A stretch of 64,000 bases of DNA from Paramesorhizobium deserti (GCF_001558695.1 NZ_LNTU01000003.1:1-64000), one strand, 5' to 3'; shown: positions 53,164-62,397, numbered from the stretch's first letter. A program made the numbers and translations. Notes: a model not told the origin generated them from the sequence alone.

Positions 53164-54099
53164 ATGACCGATAATACGCTTGCCCGTGGCCAGATGTCGG
53201 ACGGCGCTCGCGGCTTTTCCTTTGCGCTTGCCGCTTACCTTATGTGGGGTTTCCTGCCGCTTTACATGAAGCTGGTGACGCATATTCCCGCCACCGAAGT
53301 GGTGGCGCATCGCATCGTCTGGTCGGTTCCCGTCGCCGCGCTCCTGCTTTTCCTCATGGGGCGTACGGCCGATATCGCCGCCGCACTGCGCAATCCTCGC
53401 ACGTTGCTGATGGCCTGCCTCACCGCTGGCCTGATCACGGTCAACTGGGGTATCTATGTCTGGGCGATCTCGGTGGACCGGACGCTCGAGACGGCGCTCG
53501 GCTATTACATCAACCCGATGATCAATGTCGTCCTGGGCGCGCTGTTCCTCAACGAGCGGCTCAACCGGGCGCAGATGGTGGCGGTCGGCCTGGCGGCAGC
53601 CGCTGTCGTCCTGTTGACCGTCAAGGCTGGCGGCCTGCCATGGGTTTCGCTCGCCCTGGCGCTAAGCTTCGGCTTCTACGGCTTCCTGCGCAAGACGCTG
53701 CCGATCGGCCCGTCGCAGGGCTTCATGCTGGAGGTGCTGATCCTCTCCATCCCAGCGCTCGGCTATATCCTGTGGCTGATCGGCCATGGCCAGGACCATT
53801 TCGCCGCCGGTTCGTCCTGGGACGTCTTTATCCTGTCGATGGCCGGGCCCGTAACGGCGGTGCCGCTCATCTGCTATGCCTTCGGCGCCAAGCTCCTGCG
53901 CTACACCACCATCGGCATCATGCAATATATCGGCCCGACGCTGATCTTCCTGATCGCCGTCTTCTGGTTCAAGGAGCCGTTCTCGACGGTCCAGTTCGTG
54001 GCCTTCGCCCTGATCTGGGCCGGCCTCGCGATCTACACCTGGTCGAGCCTGGCGGAAGCGCGGAAGAAGGGAGTAGGGAATAGTGAGGCAGTGAGATAA
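53164..54099 (+). CDS. rarD: EamA-family permease RarD
   Basis: 311 residues, ten membrane segments (two EamA units). AAYLMWGFLPLYMKLVTHIPATEVVAHRIVWSVP and VNWGIYVWAISVDRTLETALGYYINPMINVVLGALFL are RarD-specific. Transported solute unknown. The last residues (KKGVGNSEAVR) and stop are encoded by a family C repeat, so the native C-terminus has been replaced or extended. Confidence 0.92.
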   Translation: MTDNTLARGQMSDGARGFSFALAAYLMWGFLPLYMKLVTHIPATEVVAHRIVWSVPVAALLLFLMGRTADIAAALRNPRTLLMACLTAGLITVNWGIYVWAISVDRTLETALGYYINPMINVVLGALFLNERLNRAQMVAVGLAAAAVVLLTVKAGGLPWVSLALALSFGFYGFLRKTLPIGPSQGFMLEVLILSIPALGYILWLIGHGQDHFAAGSSWDVFILSMAGPVTAVPLICYAFGAKLLRYTTIGIMQYIGPTLIFLIAVFWFKEPFSTVQFVAFALIWAGLAIYTWSSLAEARKKGVGNSEAVR

Positions 54100-54134
54100 T
54101 TTTCCCTATCTCCCTATTCCCTACCTCACTGTTT
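54066..54134. repeat. Family C inverted cluster between convergent rarD and CorA-like genes
   Basis: GGGAGTAGGGAATAGTGAGG... on the left and CCCTATCTCCCTATTCCCTA, CCTCACTG on the right. Overlaps the 3' end of rarD. Confidence 0.85.
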
Positions 54135-55127
54135 TCACCGCCCCGATCGCCCGATCCGCCGGACGATCAGCAGCACGATGGTCGAGATGGCGAGACCGAG
54201 GATCACCACGGTCCAGAAACCGTGCGCCTCATCGGTAAAGGGAATACCCGACAAATTCATCCCGAAGAAGCCGGAGATCACGGTCGAGGGAAGAAGCACC
54301 GCGGTCATCACAGAAAGCACATAGAGGAGCTCGTTCGACCGCTGGGCGAGCTTGGCCATCAGCTCTTCCTGCAAAAGCCGCGCCCGCACCTGCAGCTGTT
54401 CGCCCTCCTGATGCAGGGCGGCTGCCCGCTGAGAGAGGTTCTCCACGATATCGGCGAGCTCCTCCGGAAATTCCTTGCGATGGGCATATTCCAGATGCCG
54501 GAGCAGGTTTGCGGTGATCGAGAGGTAGCGGTGCGAGGCGACGATCTGCCGCCGGACGGGCGCCAGCCGCTCGCTCTGGTCTTCCCAAGCATCGCCGACG
54601 ATGTGGTCCTCAATGGAATCGAGCTTTTCCGAAAGATCGGAGAGCTGCAGCTTCAGTCTTTCGAGGAAGCGGCGCACGATGCGCTCGAAAAGTTTTGCCG
54701 GAGAGGCCGGCTTGAAAAGGTTCTGGTCGAGCGACTGGCGAATGTCGTCCACCGATTGCAACGGATGCCGACGGCCGCTGACAAAACGGTCGGCATTGAA
54801 CGAAAAGCGGAAATAGCCCGGCGCGCGCCCATCGCCATAATGCTCGTGCTGCATGTCGGGCATTTCGCCGAACAGCCAGCCCTCCTCATATTCGATGTAA
54901 TAGCGGTCGGAGCCTGAAAGCAGGCTTTCCTTCACGACGGGCGGCAAATAGCCGGCCGTCTCGATCGTTTTGCGTCCGCGCGTATCGGCCAGGGAATAGC
55001 TGGTCCAGGACCAGCGCGCTTCGGCGGCCGCCGTCCGGTTTCCCAAGTCGTCGAAGGCATAGAAGGAAGCGATTCCGGCATCGCGGAAGAAAGTGGTGGG
55101 TTCTTGGATTGGGGTCTGATCCGCCAT
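54135..55127 (-). CDS. CorA-superfamily metal ion channel (CorA/ZntB-like)
   Basis: 330 residues from the ATG at 55127; upstream frame is repeat DNA. A long cytoplasmic domain with extended helices (about 140-265) leads to two C-terminal membrane helices (VMTAVLLPSTVISGFFGMNLSGIP and TVVILGLAISTIVLLIV). The pore motif is GMN, as in Mg/Co channels and some ZntB-type proteins; the wide soluble domain sequence is nearer the ZntB group. Ion specificity cannot be decided. Confidence 0.85.
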   Translation of the reverse strand: MADQTPIQEPTTFFRDAGIASFYAFDDLGNRTAAAEARWSWTSYSLADTRGRKTIETAGYLPPVVKESLLSGSDRYYIEYEEGWLFGEMPDMQHEHYGDGRAPGYFRFSFNADRFVSGRRHPLQSVDDIRQSLDQNLFKPASPAKLFERIVRRFLERLKLQLSDLSEKLDSIEDHIVGDAWEDQSERLAPVRRQIVASHRYLSITANLLRHLEYAHRKEFPEELADIVENLSQRAAALHQEGEQLQVRARLLQEELMAKLAQRSNELLYVLSVMTAVLLPSTVISGFFGMNLSGIPFTDEAHGFWTVVILGLAISTIVLLIVRRIGRSGR

Positions 55128-55136
55128 GCCCGCCTC

Positions 55137-55203
55137 TATCAGTGAATAGTGAATGGTAAAATGGTGAATGGTGGTTTTGCCATTCACTATTCACCATTTA
55201 CAT
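55137..55203. repeat. Family C-type inverted repeat between the CorA-like and LOG genes
   Basis: GTGAATAGTGAATGGTAAAA and ATGGTGAATGG on the left; GCCATTCACTATTCACCATT on the right. It adjoins the LOG stop codon (TAA of ATGTAAATGG). The unit is GTGAATAG/ATGGTGA, a relative of the octamers elsewhere. Confidence 0.8.
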
Positions 55204-55803
55204 CCGTTCAATGACCGCTTCGTCGCCCTCCGACGGTCTGGTGGCCGCGGCCTCGAGAATGGCTGGAACGATGTCCTCGGCGCGATCGACGATCAGCGGC
55301 TTCACCAGATGCGACGTATGGATGAAGCCTTCGGCTTTCATATGGTCGATGAGCGTGATCATCGGATCCCAGAACCCGTTGATATTGGCGAAAACCATCG
55401 GCTTCTCGTGATGGCCGAGCTGCGCCCAGGTCATCATCTCGACGATTTCCTCCACCGTGCCGATGCCGCCGGGCAGCGTGACGAACGCATCGGAGCGCTG
55501 GAACATCAGGTGCTTGCGCTGGTGCATGTCGTCGGTGACGATCAGCTCGTTGAGCTGGCCGAGCGCGTGCTCGGTCGCTTCCTTGTTCATCAGGAATTTC
55601 GGGATGATGCCCGTCACCTTGCCGCCGGCCGACATTACGCCGTCTGCGACGGCGCCCATGATGCCTTTCGTGCCGCCGCCATAGACGAGTTCCAGCCCAT
55701 GTTCGGCGATCGAGTGCCCGAGCAGCTTGCCCGATTGCTTGTAGAGGGGATTAAGGCCCGGAGACGAGCCGCAATAAACGCAAATGGATCGAATCTTGCT
55801 CAT
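55198..55803 (-). CDS. LOG family protein (cytokinin riboside 5'-monophosphate phosphoribohydrolase-like)
   Basis: 201 residues. VYCGSSPGLNPLY, ELVYGGGTKGIMGAVADGV, and TLPGGIGTVEEIVEMMTWAQLG (the PGGxGTxxE nucleotide-binding motif) mark the LOG branch of lysine-decarboxylase-like Rossmann proteins. Such enzymes release free bases from nucleoside 5'-monophosphates; related bacteria use them for nucleotide turnover or cytokinins. Divergent from the LysM gene. Confidence 0.93.
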   Translation of the reverse strand: MSKIRSICVYCGSSPGLNPLYKQSGKLLGHSIAEHGLELVYGGGTKGIMGAVADGVMSAGGKVTGIIPKFLMNKEATEHALGQLNELIVTDDMHQRKHLMFQRSDAFVTLPGGIGTVEEIVEMMTWAQLGHHEKPMVFANINGFWDPMITLIDHMKAEGFIHTSHLVKPLIVDRAEDIVPAILEAAATRPSEGDEAVIERM

Positions 55804-56013
55804 GGCGGGAGTAGGGCAGTTCGCCCCGAAACCGTCAAGCCGTTACATGGCCGCAACCTGCGTCAGGACGCACTTTTGCACCCGGTCCGAGATAGTTCTA
55901 TAATGCGATGGTTCCGCATAGAGGCGAATACGAATACCCAGCTGCAAGGCATCCCACATTCTTGTAGGTCCGATCAAAAAGCTGTAAATCGAAGTGAAAA
56001 GGGACCGGGGAAA

Positions 56014-57342
56014 ATGCAGAAAAATCACTATGCCCTGCTTGGCTTCGCTGCGGTTATAGCCGCGGCCGGGATCGCTTCCTATTTCGGGGTTCTCCCAGGC
56101 CCCACGCCGGAAGCGCCGCGCGAGCCGCCCGCCGCGGCGGCAGTTGCCCCTGCAAAGCCGCCGGTCGACGCGCCGCAAGCGGAGGCGCCGGCGCCGGAGG
56201 CTGCACCTCCCGCCGATCAGCGGGCGGGCGTCACCGTCCCGTCCTTCGATATATTGCGGGTCGAGCCGGACGGCTCCGTCGTCATCGCCGGCAAGGCCGC
56301 GCCTTCCTCGAATGTGGATGTGGTTGCGGGATCGACCGTCCTTGGCTCGGCCAGGGCGGCCGAAAACGGCGATTTCGCCGTCGCCCTCGACCGGGCGCTG
56401 AAGCCTGGCGACCATCAGCTGGTGCTGCGCGCCACCGGCACCGACAACAAGGCGGCGACTTCGGAGCAAACCGCGGTCGTCTCCGTGCCTGACAAGGAGA
56501 GCGGGCAGGTGTTGGCGCTGGTCGAGCAGCCGGGCCAGGCCAGCCGGATGATCACCACGCCGCAGGCGCAGAAGCCCGTTTCCGCCGAACCTGCCGATGC
56601 AAAGCAGGACAAGCCGCTTCCGCCATCCGCATCGTCGGATGCGCAGCCGGAGACGACGCAGAAGCCCGCCGATCAGGCGCTCGCGACGCCTGGACAAAAT
56701 CCGGCGGCCGCCACGCCTGAGCCCGCCGCCGAACCGCAGCAAGAGGCGCCGATCGCGGTGGAGGCGGTCGAGATCGAGGGCAATACGATCTTCGTCGCCG
56801 GCAGGGCCACCAAGGGCAAGCGCGTCGCCGTTTATGCCAATGATACGATGCTCGGCAGCGACGGCGTTTCGCCGGCGGGCCGTTTCCTGGTGCAGAGCCA
56901 GCATCCGCTCGCCGTCGGCGATTACATCATCCGGGCCGACTTGACGGAAAAGGATGGCACGGTGATCGCCAGCGCGCGGGTTCCGTTCCGCCGCGAAGCG
57001 GGCGAGAACATCTCGGCCGTCGCACCGAAAGCCGGAGGGGATGCCGCCGGCACGCAGGCGGATCAGCCTGCTTCGTCCGGATCCGCCATGGGCGCTGCGA
57101 GCGATGCGACCGCCAAGCCGCTGAAAAACGTCGCCGGCTCGGTCATCATCCGCAAGGGTGACAATCTCTGGACGATTTCCAAGCGCACCTATGGCCGGGG
57201 CACGCGCTATACGACGATCTATCTCGCCAATGCGGATCAGATCAAAAACCCTGATTTGATCTGGCCCGGTCAGGTGTTCTCCATGCCGAACGAGCCGCTT
57301 TCGGATGAGGAAGTGCAGCATCGGCTGAAGACATCGCAATAA
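56014..57342 (+). CDS. LysM-domain envelope protein
   Basis: 442 residues from MQKNHYALLGF; the open frame further upstream is antisense to LOG. An N-terminal membrane anchor (about 7-27) is followed by a Pro/Ala-rich linker, two Ig-like units (about 75-150 and 245-325; FDILRVEPDGSVVIAGKA, VEAVEIEGNTIFVAGRA), another Pro/Ala/Gln-rich linker and a C-terminal LysM domain (VIIRKGDNLWTISKRTYGRGTRYTTIYLANADQIKNPDLIWPGQVFSMP). Binds peptidoglycan in the periplasm; a structural or regulatory role in the wall is likely. A short hairpin at 57360 may end transcription. Confidence 0.88.
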   Translation: MQKNHYALLGFAAVIAAAGIASYFGVLPGPTPEAPREPPAAAAVAPAKPPVDAPQAEAPAPEAAPPADQRAGVTVPSFDILRVEPDGSVVIAGKAAPSSNVDVVAGSTVLGSARAAENGDFAVALDRALKPGDHQLVLRATGTDNKAATSEQTAVVSVPDKESGQVLALVEQPGQASRMITTPQAQKPVSAEPADAKQDKPLPPSASSDAQPETTQKPADQALATPGQNPAAATPEPAAEPQQEAPIAVEAVEIEGNTIFVAGRATKGKRVAVYANDTMLGSDGVSPAGRFLVQSQHPLAVGDYIIRADLTEKDGTVIASARVPFRREAGENISAVAPKAGGDAAGTQADQPASSGSAMGAASDATAKPLKNVAGSVIIRKGDNLWTISKRTYGRGTRYTTIYLANADQIKNPDLIWPGQVFSMPNEPLSDEEVQHRLKTSQ

Positions 57343-57388
57343 AACTTTACCGCTTCGGTCCCGCAAAGCCTTGCGGGAGTACGTCTTA

Positions 57389-57409
57389 TCGTATATCGCC
57401 GATTTACGA
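57389..57409. promoter_or_regulatory. Candidate ArsR operator overlapping its own start codon
   Basis: TCGTATATC-GCC-GATTTACGA: 9-bp arms with one mismatch, ending at the A of the arsR-like ATG. Position and symmetry suit autorepression by the ArsR-type regulator. Confidence 0.6.
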
Positions 57410-57771
57410 TGAAAGATTGCTCCCGCTACGATCTGGAAACGCTGCCCGCCGGTGATTGCGAGGAGGCTCGCGCCGCGCGCATCTATGCCGCGCTGGGGCA
57501 TGGCGTCCGGCTGCGCATCCTGCGTCACCTCATGCAGCAGGATGCCTGCTGCTGCAAGGAGATCGTCTCGACCGTCGATCTCGCGCAATCGACCGTCTCG
57601 CAACATCTGAAGGTCCTGGTGCAGGCGGGGCTGGTCGACTACCGCCCCGAGCGCCAGTCATCCCGCTATAGCGTCAACGCGCACGCGCTGGCCACGATCC
57701 GAACCCATCTGAGCGGCCTGGAGCATTTTGCAGCCGAGCGGAATCGCTCGGCGTCGCATAAATGCGGCTGA
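57409..57771 (+). CDS. ArsR/SmtB-family metalloregulator
   Basis: 120 residues. Winged helix: ALGHGVRLRILRHLMQQDACCCKEIV...DLAQSTVSQHLKVLVQAGLVDYRPERQSSRYSV. A CCC triplet near residue 47 lies in the metal-sensing region used by ArsR proteins, and the C-terminus has HKCG. Divalent or arsenic-type metal sensing is likely. 48 bp upstream of an Atm1-type exporter, presumably its target, with a palindrome over its own start. Confidence 0.9.
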   Translation: MKDCSRYDLETLPAGDCEEARAARIYAALGHGVRLRILRHLMQQDACCCKEIVSTVDLAQSTVSQHLKVLVQAGLVDYRPERQSSRYSVNAHALATIRTHLSGLEHFAAERNRSASHKCG

Positions 57772-57819
57772 ACCAAATGGACCACTGCTGCGCCAACCAG
57801 CGGATAAAGCTCGAAAATC

Positions 57820-59715
57820 ATGTCGACTAGAAAAAGCACCAAAACCGTTTCCGCCGAATCCGGCCAGACCCTGCAGACGATCCGCAATCTCTGGCCCTAT
57901 ATGTGGCCGGACGATCGGCCGGATCTGAAGATGCGCGTCGTCTGGGCGACGTTCTATCTCATCATCTCGAAGGTCGTGCTGATCCTCGTTCCCTATTTCT
58001 TCAAATGGGCGACGAATGCGCTGAACGGCAAAATGCAGGCGCCGGATTATATCCCGGTCCTGTTCCTGGGCGCGGTCATGCTGGTTGTTGCCTATAATGT
58101 CGCGCGTATCGTGCAGGCGGGCCTGAACCAACTGCGCGACGCGCTTTTCGCCAGCGTCGGCCAATATGCCGTGCGCCAGCTGGCTTTCAGGACCTTCGTG
58201 CATATGCATGAATTGTCGCTGCGCTTCCATCTGGAGCGGCGCACCGGCGGCCTGTCGCGCGTCATCGAGCGCGGCACCAAGGGCATCGAGACGATCGTCC
58301 GCTTCACGATCCTCAACACGGCGCCGACGATTCTCGAATTCGCGCTGACAGCGGTGATCTTCGCCTTCGCCTACGGCTTCTGGTATCTCGCGGTCGTCGC
58401 CGTCACGGTCTGGCTCTATACCTGGTTCACCATCAAGGCGAGCGACTGGCGCATCAACATCCGCCGCGAGATGAACGATTCCGACACCGACGCCAACACC
58501 AAGGCGATCGACTCGCTCCTGAATTTCGAGACTGTCAAATATTTCGGCAACGAAGCCATGGAGGCGCGGCGTTTCGATGGCGCCATGGCGCGTTACGAGG
58601 AGGCCGCGACCAAGACCTGGACGTCGCTCGGCTGGCTGAACTTCGGCCAGGCGGTGATCTTCGGCGCGGGCATGGCGATCCTGATGGTGATGTCGGCGCG
58701 CGAGGTGATGGCCGGCACGCAGTCGCTGGGCGATTTCGTCTTCATCAACGCGCTCTTGATGCAATTGTCGGTGCCGCTCAACTTCATCGGCTTCATCTAC
58801 CGCGAGGTGCGGCAGGGCCTGACTGACATCGAGCAGATGTTCGATCTTCTCGATGTCGAGCAGGAGGTGAAGGATAAGCCGGATGCGAAGCCGCTGGCCG
58901 TAACCGACGGTTCGATCCGCTTCGACGATGTGCGTTTCGCCTATGATCCGGCCCGTCCGATCCTCAAGGGCATCAGCTTCGAGGTGCCGGCCGGCAAGAC
59001 CATCGCCATTGTCGGCCCTTCAGGCGCGGGCAAATCCACCATTTCGCGGCTGCTTTTCCGCTTCTACGACATTCAGGGCGGCGCGATCACCGTCGATGGG
59101 CAGGATGTCCGCGACGTGACGCAGGAATCCTTGCGCAGGGTCATCGGCATGGTGCCGCAGGATACGGTGCTCTTCAACGATACCATCGCCTACAATATCC
59201 GCTATGGCCGCATGTCGGCGAGCGAGGAGGAGGTCGAGCGCGCGGCCGAGCTGGCGCAGATCTCCCATTTCATCAAGCTCCTGCCGGATGGCTACCAGTC
59301 GATGGTCGGCGAGCGCGGCCTGAAGCTCTCGGGCGGCGAAAAACAGCGCGTCGCCATCGCCCGCACCATTCTGAAAGCACCGCCGATCCTCATTCTCGAC
59401 GAGGCGACCTCGGCCCTCGACACGGCGACCGAGCAGGAAATCCAGTCGGCGCTTGATATCGTCAGCCGTGGCCGCACCACGCTCGTCATCGCCCACCGCC
59501 TGTCCACCGTCATTACGGCCGACGAGATCATCGTGTTGAAGGATGGTGTGATCGCCGAACGCGGCACCCACCGCTCGCTGCTACAGAGGAAGGGCCTCTA
59601 CGCCTCCATGTGGGATCGCCAGCGCGAGGCGACCGAAGCCGAGGAGCGCCTGCGGCAGGTGCGCGAGAAGGACGAGTTGGGCATATTGGATCGTGGAGTT
59701 CCGGCGGCTGAGTGA
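57820..59715 (+). CDS. Atm1-type ABC exporter (membrane and ATPase domains fused)
   Basis: 631 residues. Six membrane helices (about 35-320) precede one ATPase domain: Walker A GPSGAGKST, signature LSGGEKQRVAIARTI, Walker B ILILDEATSALD and H-loop VIAHRLST. LNFETVKYFGNEAMEARRFDGAM is a signature of the Atm1/HMT1 family, which exports glutathione-linked sulfur or metal species. Pairing with an ArsR regulator suggests heavy-metal tolerance. Works as a homodimer. Confidence 0.93.
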   Translation: MSTRKSTKTVSAESGQTLQTIRNLWPYMWPDDRPDLKMRVVWATFYLIISKVVLILVPYFFKWATNALNGKMQAPDYIPVLFLGAVMLVVAYNVARIVQAGLNQLRDALFASVGQYAVRQLAFRTFVHMHELSLRFHLERRTGGLSRVIERGTKGIETIVRFTILNTAPTILEFALTAVIFAFAYGFWYLAVVAVTVWLYTWFTIKASDWRINIRREMNDSDTDANTKAIDSLLNFETVKYFGNEAMEARRFDGAMARYEEAATKTWTSLGWLNFGQAVIFGAGMAILMVMSAREVMAGTQSLGDFVFINALLMQLSVPLNFIGFIYREVRQGLTDIEQMFDLLDVEQEVKDKPDAKPLAVTDGSIRFDDVRFAYDPARPILKGISFEVPAGKTIAIVGPSGAGKSTISRLLFRFYDIQGGAITVDGQDVRDVTQESLRRVIGMVPQDTVLFNDTIAYNIRYGRMSASEEEVERAAELAQISHFIKLLPDGYQSMVGERGLKLSGGEKQRVAIARTILKAPPILILDEATSALDTATEQEIQSALDIVSRGRTTLVIAHRLSTVITADEIIVLKDGVIAERGTHRSLLQRKGLYASMWDRQREATEAEERLRQVREKDELGILDRGVPAAE

Positions 59716-59718
59716 GGC

Positions 59719-59851
59719 GGGCTACGATGCGGTCATATTTAATGGACCGCTGTCCAACTTTTATTTCAAAGGCTGGCCCCGCCAGTGGAAAATCAATCTG
59801 ATCGAGCGAACAAATCCCCACTGGCACGATATCGCCTGGCACCTTGTTTAG
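59719..59851 (+). pseudogene. GIY-YIG nuclease C-terminal remnant
   Basis: Frame reads ...FKGWPRQWKINLIERTNPHWHDIAW then stop. WKxxLIERxNPxWxDL is the characteristic C-terminus of UPF0213/YhbQ-type GIY-YIG proteins. The GIY-YIG catalytic N-terminus is missing, the start is absent and the frame runs from the exporter stop. A relic, not a gene. Confidence 0.6.
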
Positions 59852-59880
59852 CTCCGTCTTCTTCCGTCATCCGATGCTTG

Positions 59881-60048
59881 TCAGGACACCTCGCGTTCCT
59901 CCTGCATCGGCTGCTCTCGCATAACCATGAAATCCTCACTCACACGCGGGCCATTGAGGAAGAAATCATCCCACCGCTTGCCTTTCGGCACGATCACACG
60001 GCTATCGCCGATCTCGATTATTTCGACCTGAGGCACATCAGAAGTCAT
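59881..60048 (-). CDS. Orphan VapB-type antitoxin, N-terminally short
   Basis: 55 residues. GGAGG lies 6 bp before the ATG, so translation is likely. VEIIEIGDSRVIVPKGKRWDDFFLNGPRVSEDFM and REQPMQEERE is the toxin-binding tail of VapB antitoxins of this group. The usual N-terminal AbrB/MazE DNA-binding part is absent, with a stop codon in frame upstream. No VapC (PIN toxin) gene lies beside it. Either a relic or a stand-alone protein that could bind VapC encoded elsewhere. Confidence 0.6.
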   Translation of the reverse strand: MTSDVPQVEIIEIGDSRVIVPKGKRWDDFFLNGPRVSEDFMVMREQPMQEEREVS

Positions 60049-60168
60049 GACTTACCTCCGGTTCATCCCGATGGAAAATAGATAGGCCTCTATACACCAA
60101 GTGCGCACAATGGCGTTTGCCCAACGCCGTGTTCTCCACTAAGTAGTGGGGAAATCGAGGAATAATTG

Positions 60169-60867
60169 ATGAGCCTTTTCGATACCGTCCGCAACACATT
60201 CGTGCCCATTCACCGCGAGGGCTATCCCTTCATCGCGGCCTTCTTCCTGGCCTCGCTGGTTCTCGGCTGGTTCTGGGATCCGCTGTTCTGGATCGGCATG
60301 GTCCTCACCATATGGTGCATCTATTTCTACCGCGATCCCGAGCGGGTGACGCCGCAGGATGAGCGGCTGGTGATCAGCCCGGCGGACGGCAAGGTTTCCT
60401 CCGTCGGCCCGGCCATTCCGCCGCGTGAGCTCGAGCTCGGCGACGAGCCGATGACGCGCGTCTCCGTCTTCATGAATGTCTTTTCCTGCCATGTGAACCG
60501 CGCGCCGGTAGCGGGCCGCATCACCCGGATCGCCTACCGCCCGGGCAAGTTTTTGAATGCGGATCTCGACAAGGCGAGCGCTGAAAACGAGCGCAACGGC
60601 CTCGTCATCGACAGCCCCAACGGCGCGGTGGCGGTGGTGCAGATCGCCGGCCTCGTGGCGCGGCGCATCGTCTGCTGGGCGAAGGACGACAATCTGCTGG
60701 CGACGGGCGAGCGCTTCGGCCTGATCCGCTTCGGCTCCCGCGTCGATGTCTATCTGCCGAAGGGCGCGGAACCGCGCGTCGCCGTCGGCCAGACGGCGGT
60801 CGCCGGCGAAACCGTGCTGGCTGAATTCGGCAGCGACAGGCCCGCGCCCGCGGTACGGACCGCCTGA
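60169..60867 (+). CDS. psd: Phosphatidylserine decarboxylase
   Basis: Makes phosphatidylethanolamine. 232 residues, the shorter rhizobial form. GAGGA lies before the ATG. The self-cleavage site that creates the pyruvoyl group is the FGS in [13 protein letters not shown] near residue 190, and [11 protein letters not shown] is the conserved catalytic-region motif. N-terminal hydrophobic stretch ([13 protein letters not shown]-like) anchors it to the membrane. Lies 4 bp before pssA. Confidence 0.95.
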   Translation: MSLFDTVRNTFVPIHREGYPFIAAFFLASLVLGWFWDPLFWIGMVLTIWCIYFYRDPERVTPQDERLVISPADGKVSSVGPAIPPRELELGDEPMTRVSVFMNVFSCHVNRAPVAGRITRIAYRPGKFLNADLDKASAENERNGLVIDSPNGAVAVVQIAGLVARRIVCWAKDDNLLATGERFGLIRFGSRVDVYLPKGAEPRVAVGQTAVAGETVLAEFGSDRPAPAVRTA

Positions 60868-60871
60868 TCCC

Positions 60872-61714
60872 ATGGAAACGCCGTTTCCGCCATTCGAGCC
60901 GAACGGGCCCGCCGAGGGCAGGGGGCCGCGCCTGTCGCAGATACCGATGCGCATGGTCGTGCCCAATGTCATCACGGTGCTGGCCATCTGCGCCGGTCTG
61001 ACCGGCATCAGGCTCGCCTTCGAGAATCGTTTCGAGATGGCGGTGTCGATGGTGCTCATCGCCGCCTTCCTCGACGGCATAGACGGCCGCGTCGCGCGGA
61101 TGATGAAGGGCTCGTCCAAATTCGGCGCGCAGATGGATTCGCTCGCCGATATCGTCAATTTCGGCGTGGCGCCGGCGCTGGTGCTCTATTCCTTCATGCT
61201 CGACCAGGCGCGCGCCTTCGGCTGGATCGCGGCGCTGCTCTATTGCATCGCCTGCTGCCTGCGACTCGCCCGTTTCAACGTGATGACGGAAGATCCGCGC
61301 ACACCTGCCTGGCAGGGCAATTATTTCATCGGCGTGCCCGCGCCGGCCGGCGCCATGCTGGTGCTACTGCCGGTCTATCTCGGTTTTCTCGGCCTCGCGC
61401 CGACGCGGGTGCTCGCCTTCGCCGCCGCGATCTATACGGTGGCCATCGCCTTCCTGCTGGTCAGCCGCCTGCCGGTCTATAATGGCAAGACGGCGGGTAG
61501 CCTGGTGCGCCGCGACATCGTCATGCCGCTCATTCTCGGCGTGGTCCTCTATGTCGCCTTCCTGATGAGCTTCACCTGGGAAACGCTGACACTGACGGCG
61601 CTCGCCTATCTCGCCTTCCTGCCGTTCAGCGTCGCCGCCTGGCACAGGCGCATGGCCGCCGAGATGCAGGAGACGCCGGAAAGCGCGGCCGAGGGGCGCG
61701 GCAAGGACGCCTGA
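60872..61714 (+). CDS. pssA: CDP-diacylglycerol-serine O-phosphatidyltransferase
   Basis: 280 residues, eight or so membrane helices. Catalytic motif D(G)xxDG(R)xAR...G(x)xFGAQxDSLAD is seen as FLDGIDGRVARMMKGSSKFGAQMDSLADIVNFG. This is the type II PssA that makes phosphatidylserine, the substrate of Psd just upstream, so the pair runs the PE branch of phospholipid synthesis. Confidence 0.95.
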   Translation: METPFPPFEPNGPAEGRGPRLSQIPMRMVVPNVITVLAICAGLTGIRLAFENRFEMAVSMVLIAAFLDGIDGRVARMMKGSSKFGAQMDSLADIVNFGVAPALVLYSFMLDQARAFGWIAALLYCIACCLRLARFNVMTEDPRTPAWQGNYFIGVPAPAGAMLVLLPVYLGFLGLAPTRVLAFAAAIYTVAIAFLLVSRLPVYNGKTAGSLVRRDIVMPLILGVVLYVAFLMSFTWETLTLTALAYLAFLPFSVAAWHRRMAAEMQETPESAAEGRGKDA

Positions 61715-61720
61715 GGCCGA

Positions 61721-62287
61721 CTACGATGCGTTGATTTCCTTCAGCACGAAGGAAACCCGCTCCCCTACATTGGCGAGCGGCAGCATCACCGGCTCGTAGC
61801 CGAGCGCCGCATAGATCTCCACCATCACGTGGAATGTCCGCTCGGCCTCCTCGAGCGATTGTTTTCTCTCGGTGTCCTGCGCGAAGATTTCCCGCCAGGG
61901 CGGGGCGAAGAAGACGCGGGTGTTATAGCGAAATGCGCGGGCGGCGTTGTGCGCGTGCTGCGGCACGGGCAGGCCGCAGAGCCTGAGATAGCCGATGACA
62001 TCAGGCACGCCCCGGTCGAAGAGGACCGGCCCGTCATGCTGCGATGCCGCCGCATAGGACCGAATTTCCCAGGAAAGCATCATCTCGGCGAAGAGCGCCC
62101 GGTCCTTCCAGGGGAGGGCATTGCCGTCGATCTTCACCTGATCCTGGATGATGCCGCGTCCCGCCTCGACGGAGCGGGCAAATCCCGACTGCTCCAGCGC
62201 GTCGAGCAGCGTGGTCTTTCCGGAACCCGGACCGCCGGTGAAGACGAAAAACCGGTCTGAATTATGTGAGGCGATGTCGTGAGTCAT
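61721..62287 (-). CDS. P-loop NTPase (AAA-like, small)
   Basis: 188 residues from the ATG at 62287; longer frames run through a family B repeat. Walker A is FTGGPGSGKTTLLDAL near residue 18; a Walker-B-like LFDRGVPDVIGYL follows. The arrangement fits small NTPases of the AAA_28/kinase-like type. Role unknown. Confidence 0.82.
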   Translation of the reverse strand: MTHDIASHNSDRFFVFTGGPGSGKTTLLDALEQSGFARSVEAGRGIIQDQVKIDGNALPWKDRALFAEMMLSWEIRSYAAASQHDGPVLFDRGVPDVIGYLRLCGLPVPQHAHNAARAFRYNTRVFFAPPWREIFAQDTERKQSLEEAERTFHVMVEIYAALGYEPVMLPLANVGERVSFVLKEINAS

Positions 62288-62397
62288 GGCCTGTTTCCTG
62301 CTTCTGGACGATGAAAGACATACCGGCGACTTGCGTCGGCGGCTGAATGCGATGGGGGAGGAAAATTGGTGGAGGTGGGAAACGTTGGCGCGATAAT

